Shown here: piece by piece, positions 61,189-64,000 of the stretch | Position numbering within the stretch: the stretch's first letter is position 1 | Layout: each line of letters opens with the position of its first letter | Assembly: GCF_026343115.1 (NCBI RefSeq) | Contig: NZ_JAPEMC010000001.1 | Span: forward strand, 2,790,001 to 2,854,000 | Length of the DNA stretch: 64,000 bases | From: Streptomyces sp. NBC_00102 | GTDB lineage: Bacteria > Actinomycetota > Actinomycetes > Streptomycetales > Streptomycetaceae | Direction: 5' to 3' | Program-made: the position numbers and the translations under genes | Notes under the pieces: generated by a model | What the model was told of the DNA's origin: nothing | Database searches by the model: none | What the model saw: only the letters and a program-made list of their open reading frames with translations

Positions 61189-61878
61189 CTACGCGTCGAC
61201 GGCCTCGCGCCAGGTGCGTACGGCGGCTTCGTCCACCGGGCCGGTCCAGCCGTGCGGGCGGGCGGCACCGCCGATGTGGAAGGCGTCGAGTCCGGCGGCC
61301 CGCAGGCTCGGCAGGTGTTCGAGGCGGAGGCCGCCGCCGACCAGGATCTGCGGCTCGAAGCCCGGTGCGCGGGAACGGGACGCCTCTTCGACGAGGGTCC
61401 CGATGCCGTCGTCCACTCCGCTCGCCGAACCCGCGGTGAGGTACGTGTCCAGGCCGGGCAGGTCCGCGAGCTGCTTGCGCAGCGAGCTCCGGTCGGTGGC
61501 ACGGTCGATCGCGCGGTGGAACGTCCAGGGGCAGCCGTCCAGTTCGGCGACGATCCGTTCCACGGCGACGAGGTCGGCGTGGCCCTCCTGGTCGAGGAAG
61601 CCGAAGACGAACTGGTCGGCGCCGGCCTCCCGGAGCTCGCCGAGCCGCCCGAGGAGGCGGTCGATGTCTCCGGCGGCGAACCCGTCCTCCTGCCGGAGCA
61701 TCACTCGCAGCGGGATGTCGACGGCGGCCCGGATGGCGGCGAAGGTCGCCCGGGGCGGGGTGAGCCCGTCGGCTGCCATGTCGGTGACGAGTTCGAGCCG
61801 GTCGGCTCCACCGGCCTGGGCCGCGACCGCGTCCTGGGCGTCGAGCGCGATCACCTCCAGGACTGCGCGGTTGCTCAT
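61189..61878 (-). CDS. cutC: CutC-family protein
   Basis: This 229-residue TIM-barrel protein matches the CutC family over its whole length: LEVIALDAQDAVAAQAGGAD, RLELVTDMAADGLTPPRATF, FVFGFLDQEGHADL, TFHRAIDRATD, LTAGSASGVDDGI and the C-terminal FHIGGAARPHGW. CutC has been linked to copper handling, but the enzymatic role is disputed. ATG at 61878 is the family start. A DasR-box-like 16-mer lies 63 bp upstream. Confidence 0.92.
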   Translation of the reverse strand: MSNRAVLEVIALDAQDAVAAQAGGADRLELVTDMAADGLTPPRATFAAIRAAVDIPLRVMLRQEDGFAAGDIDRLLGRLGELREAGADQFVFGFLDQEGHADLVAVERIVAELDGCPWTFHRAIDRATDRSSLRKQLADLPGLDTYLTAGSASGVDDGIGTLVEEASRSRAPGFEPQILVGGGLRLEHLPSLRAAGLDAFHIGGAARPHGWTGPVDEAAVRTWREAVDA

Positions 61879-61940
61879 GTGTCCCCACTTCTCGGGTTGA
61901 CGCCCGCCGGACCCGGTCTGCCCGGACCGGCTCGACGTCA

Positions 61941-61956
61941 AGAGGTCTAGGCCAAT
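61941..61956 (-). promoter_or_regulatory. Candidate DasR-responsive element (dre)
   Basis: Read on the minus strand the 16-mer is ATTGGCCTAGACCTCT. It matches the streptomycete dre consensus ACTGGTCTAGACCACT at 13 of 16 positions and keeps the CTAGACC core. It lies just upstream of cutC, in a position suited to repression by a GntR/DasR-type protein. Confidence 0.45.
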
Positions 61957-62038
61957 ATCCAAGCCTACGATCGATCGCGCGGGCGCGCAGCCCTCCAGGG
62001 TCCTTGCGGGTGACCCGCCCGCGCGGGACCGGCGAGGC

Positions 62039-62926
62039 TCACCCCGGTACGAACCGGAGCGGGATCCCCGGGACCGCCTGGGCCGCCGCCGCGAGGGCGT
62101 CGGCCGGGACGACTCCCACCACCGGGTAGCCGCCGGTCGTCGGGTGGTCGTGCAGGAACACCACGGGACGGCCGTCCGGCGGAACCTGGACCGCGCCGAG
62201 CACCATGCCCTCGCTGGGGAGTTCGCCACCGGTGACTCCGCCGGCGCTCCCGGCCCGTTCCAGCGCGGGGCCCTCGGTGCGCAGCCCGATGCGGTTGCTC
62301 GCGGCGGAGACGCGGTACACGGCCGTGGTCAGGGTGCGCAGGGCCGCTCCGGTGAACCAGTCGTGCCGGGGCCCCGGGCGGACCGGCAGCACGAGTCCGC
62401 CGGGTGCGGCGGGCGCGGCAGCCCAGGGGGCGGCGGCCGGGAGCGCCGGGCCGGTGGCGGGCGGTTCGCCGAGCGGCAGGGTGTCCCCGTCACGCAGCGG
62501 GGGCGGGCCGAGCCCGGAGAGCAGGTCGGCCGAGCGGCTGCCCAGCACCGCTTCCGGCTCCAGGCCGCCCGCGAACGCCAGATAGCTCCGGAGACCGCTG
62601 AGCGCGGGGCCCGCCTCCAGCACCGCGCCCGCCGGCACCCGGACGGGGGCGCCCCAGGCGGCGGGGCGGCCGTCGACGGTGACCCGGCAGACGGCGCCGC
62701 CGACCACCGCGACCACCGGCCGGTCGGGGCGGACCGCGCAGCCGGTGGCGGTGGTCTCCAGCACGGCGGCGGCCGGGTCATTGCCCACCAGCCGGTTGGC
62801 GAGCCGGTGCGCGGGCCCGTCCAGTGCCCCGGCCCCGGGGACGCCGAGGTGCGCCCAGCCGGTGCGCCCGGCGTCCTGGACGGTGGTCAGCGCCCCGGCC
62901 CGCACCACCCTCAACAGCCCGCTCAC
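62039..62926 (-). CDS. pxpC: 5-oxoprolinase subunit C
   Basis: This 295-residue protein is the PxpC component (biotin-dependent carboxyltransferase-like) of the ATP-dependent 5-oxoprolinase that converts pyroglutamate to glutamate. Typical blocks are LRVVRAGALTTVQDAGRTG, HLGVPGAGALDGPAHRLANR, GGAVCRVTVDGRPAAWGAPV and SNRIGLRTEGPAL. The start is GTG at 62926 and overlaps the pxpB stop as GTGA. It is the last gene of a three-gene operon. Confidence 0.93.
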   Translation of the reverse strand: MSGLLRVVRAGALTTVQDAGRTGWAHLGVPGAGALDGPAHRLANRLVGNDPAAAVLETTATGCAVRPDRPVVAVVGGAVCRVTVDGRPAAWGAPVRVPAGAVLEAGPALSGLRSYLAFAGGLEPEAVLGSRSADLLSGLGPPPLRDGDTLPLGEPPATGPALPAAAPWAAAPAAPGGLVLPVRPGPRHDWFTGAALRTLTTAVYRVSAASNRIGLRTEGPALERAGSAGGVTGGELPSEGMVLGAVQVPPDGRPVVFLHDHPTTGGYPVVGVVPADALAAAAQAVPGIPLRFVPG

Positions 62927-63681
62927 GCCCGCTCCCCCGTCCCGTCGGAGCCGGTCGGTACGAAGCGCACCCGCGCCCCCGGCACCAGCAGCGCGGCCGG
63001 TTCGCGGGCGGGGTCCCAGAGCCGGTCCGGGTCCGGCATCCGGCCGATGAGCCGCCAGCCGCCGGGCGAGGCGCGCGGGTAGACCCCGGTGTACGGGCCG
63101 GCCAGCGCGAGCGCCCCGGCGGGCACCCGGGTGCGCGGGGTCGCGCGCCGGGGTACGTGCAGGGGTTCGGGCAGCCCGGTGAGGTAGCCGAAGCCGGGGG
63201 CGAAGCCGCAGAACGCGACGCGGAACGCCGTGGCGGAGTGCACGGCGGCCACCTCCCCGGGCAATACGCCCCAGAGCGCGGCGACCTCCTCCAGGTCCGG
63301 GCCGTCGTAGACGACCGGGATCTCCACGGCGGGTCCGTCCGCGCGGCGCAGCGGCTCGACGGTCCAGCCCGTGAGCGTGTGGGCGAGGCGGTCGGCCTGC
63401 CCGGGCGCGCCGCCGATGCCGTCGAGCAGGACCGTGCGCGCGCCGGGCACGATCTCGCGCACCGGCGGCAGTTCGCCCCGGTCGCGGCGGCGCAGCACCT
63501 CGGCGTGGAACGCTTCGGCGGCCTCCCCGGAGCCGAGTTCGACCAGCAGCGCGTCCCGCCCGGCCGGCAGCACCCGCAAGGAAGCGGCCACCGGTTCCGT
63601 ACGGCCCGCGCTCCCCGACCCGCCCGCGCTCCCCGAACGGCCCGCGCTCCCCGAACCGCCCGCGCTCTCCGAACGGCTCAT
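62923..63681 (-). CDS. pxpB: 5-oxoprolinase subunit B
   Basis: This 252-residue PxpB subunit has the family start at LRVLPAGRDALLVELGSGEA and later GFAPGFGYLTGLPEPL and TPRTRVPAGALALAGPYTGV, all characteristic. The ATG at 63681 overlaps the pxpA stop (ATGA). The first 30 residues are a Ser-Gly-Ala repeat from an 18-bp minisatellite and are not part of the usual family. Confidence 0.92.
   Translation of the reverse strand: MSRSESAGGSGSAGRSGSAGGSGSAGRTEPVAASLRVLPAGRDALLVELGSGEAAEAFHAEVLRRRDRGELPPVREIVPGARTVLLDGIGGAPGQADRLAHTLTGWTVEPLRRADGPAVEIPVVYDGPDLEEVAALWGVLPGEVAAVHSATAFRVAFCGFAPGFGYLTGLPEPLHVPRRATPRTRVPAGALALAGPYTGVYPRASPGGWRLIGRMPDPDRLWDPAREPAALLVPGARVRFVPTGSDGTGERA
63601..63672. repeat. 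18-bp coding minisatellite in pxpB, four copies
   Basis: Four in-frame units encode SESAGG, SGSAGR, SGSAGG and SGSAGR immediately after the pxpB start codon. The repeat gives a flexible tail rather than a known domain. Confidence 0.85.
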
Positions 63682-64000
63682 GCGAACGCCCGGACGTCGA
63701 CGCCCGCTTCCTCCAGTGCGGCCCGCACCCGCCGGGCGATCGCGGCCGCGCCGGGGGTGTCGCCGTGCAGGCAGAGGGAGCGGGCGGCGACGGGGACGGT
63801 GGCGCCGTCGGCGGCGACGACGGTCCGGTCCACGGTCATCCCCACCGCGCGGCGTACGACCTCGTCGGGGTCCTCCACCACCGCGCCGGGTTCGCCGCGC
63901 GGCACCAGGGTGCCCCCGGGGGTGTACGCGCGGTCGGCGAACGCCTCTTCCACGGCGGGGAGTCCGGCCTCGCGGGCCCGGTCGAGCAGCCGGGAGCCGG
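63678..64000 (-). CDS. pxpA: 5-oxoprolinase subunit A (partial, 5' end outside window)
   Basis: This is the C-terminal 106 codons of a LamB/YcsF-type PxpA subunit. The frame is open to the right edge and reads GSRLLDRAREAGLPAVEEAF, then FADRAYTPGGTLVPRGEPGA and the conserved LCLHGDTPGAAAIAR near the C-terminus, the Asp/His motif of the family. Its stop overlaps the pxpB ATG. Confidence 0.93.
   Translation of the reverse strand, partial: GSRLLDRAREAGLPAVEEAFADRAYTPGGTLVPRGEPGAVVEDPDEVVRRAVGMTVDRTVVAADGATVPVAARSLCLHGDTPGAAAIARRVRAALEEAGVDVRAFA

Noticed and set aside
1..64000. tRNA, rRNA and prophage genes
   Set aside because: No cloverleaf-like block, rRNA segment, integrase or phage structural gene could be supported in the window.

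Overview
The window looks like chromosome of a Streptomyces or close relative. Base composition is very GC-rich with G/C at nearly every third codon position, GTG and TTG starts are common, and typical streptomycete families are present: paired XRE/DUF5753 + DUF397 genes, DUF2530, DUF2771, DUF3027, a HelR-type ATPase and the futalosine menaquinone genes mqnB/mqnD. I recognised no rRNA or tRNA gene.

Layout. 1-2.5 kb: a quinone-oxidoreductase-like MDR enzyme divergent from its probable MarR repressor, then a hypothetical gene. 2.8-8.8 kb: two type I-E-like CRISPR arrays (22 and 19 repeats), both transcribed leftward from near-identical leaders, with no cas gene in view. Between them lie ltrA, an EamA transporter and a macro-domain hydrolase that starts about 30 bp past the leader-distal end of array 2. 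8.9-18.2 kb: GNAT, CPBP protease, a membrane alpha/beta hydrolase, a Ser/Thr kinase fused to an extracellular solute-binding domain, a cupin/zinc-ribbon protein, prolyl aminopeptidase and an aldo/keto reductase, interspersed with many short tandem repeats. 18.3-25.9 kb: RNA cyclic phosphodiesterase, MarR-MFS operon, orphan ribbon-helix-helix protein, NCS2 purine permease, DUF2530 and a CtpE-like P-type ATPase. 25.9-34.5 kb: an accessory stretch with a truncated SDR, a LysR-divergent catabolic cluster (two SDRs, an HSL-type esterase, an MDR enzyme) and a Tn3-family transposase broken by an amber codon.

34.5-48.5 kb is core-like: sacsin/Hsp90-type ATPase, DUF3027, MFS, DUF2771 lipoprotein, mqnB-mqnD, a cold-shock protein, a HAD phosphatase, a HAAS-type membrane protein and a helicase-associated protein. 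48.5-54.3 kb looks inserted between that last gene and the XPB helicase. It holds an IS5-family remnant, a 498-residue protein with apparent RAMA, CBS and HEPN (RNxxxH) modules, a VapBC-type toxin-antitoxin pair, a methyltransferase-like gene, small ORFs and an HTH protein. 54.4-64 kb: XPB helicase, a DUF397/XRE cluster, HelR, CutC with a DasR-box-like site, and the pxpC-pxpB-pxpA 5-oxoprolinase operon, which runs off the right edge.

The best candidate for a little-described system is the RAMA-CBS-HEPN protein in the 48.5-54.3 kb insertion. The coupling of a macro-domain gene to a CRISPR array and an unusual set of leaderless starts are the next most interesting points. Family names are from recognition of sequence features; no database search was run.
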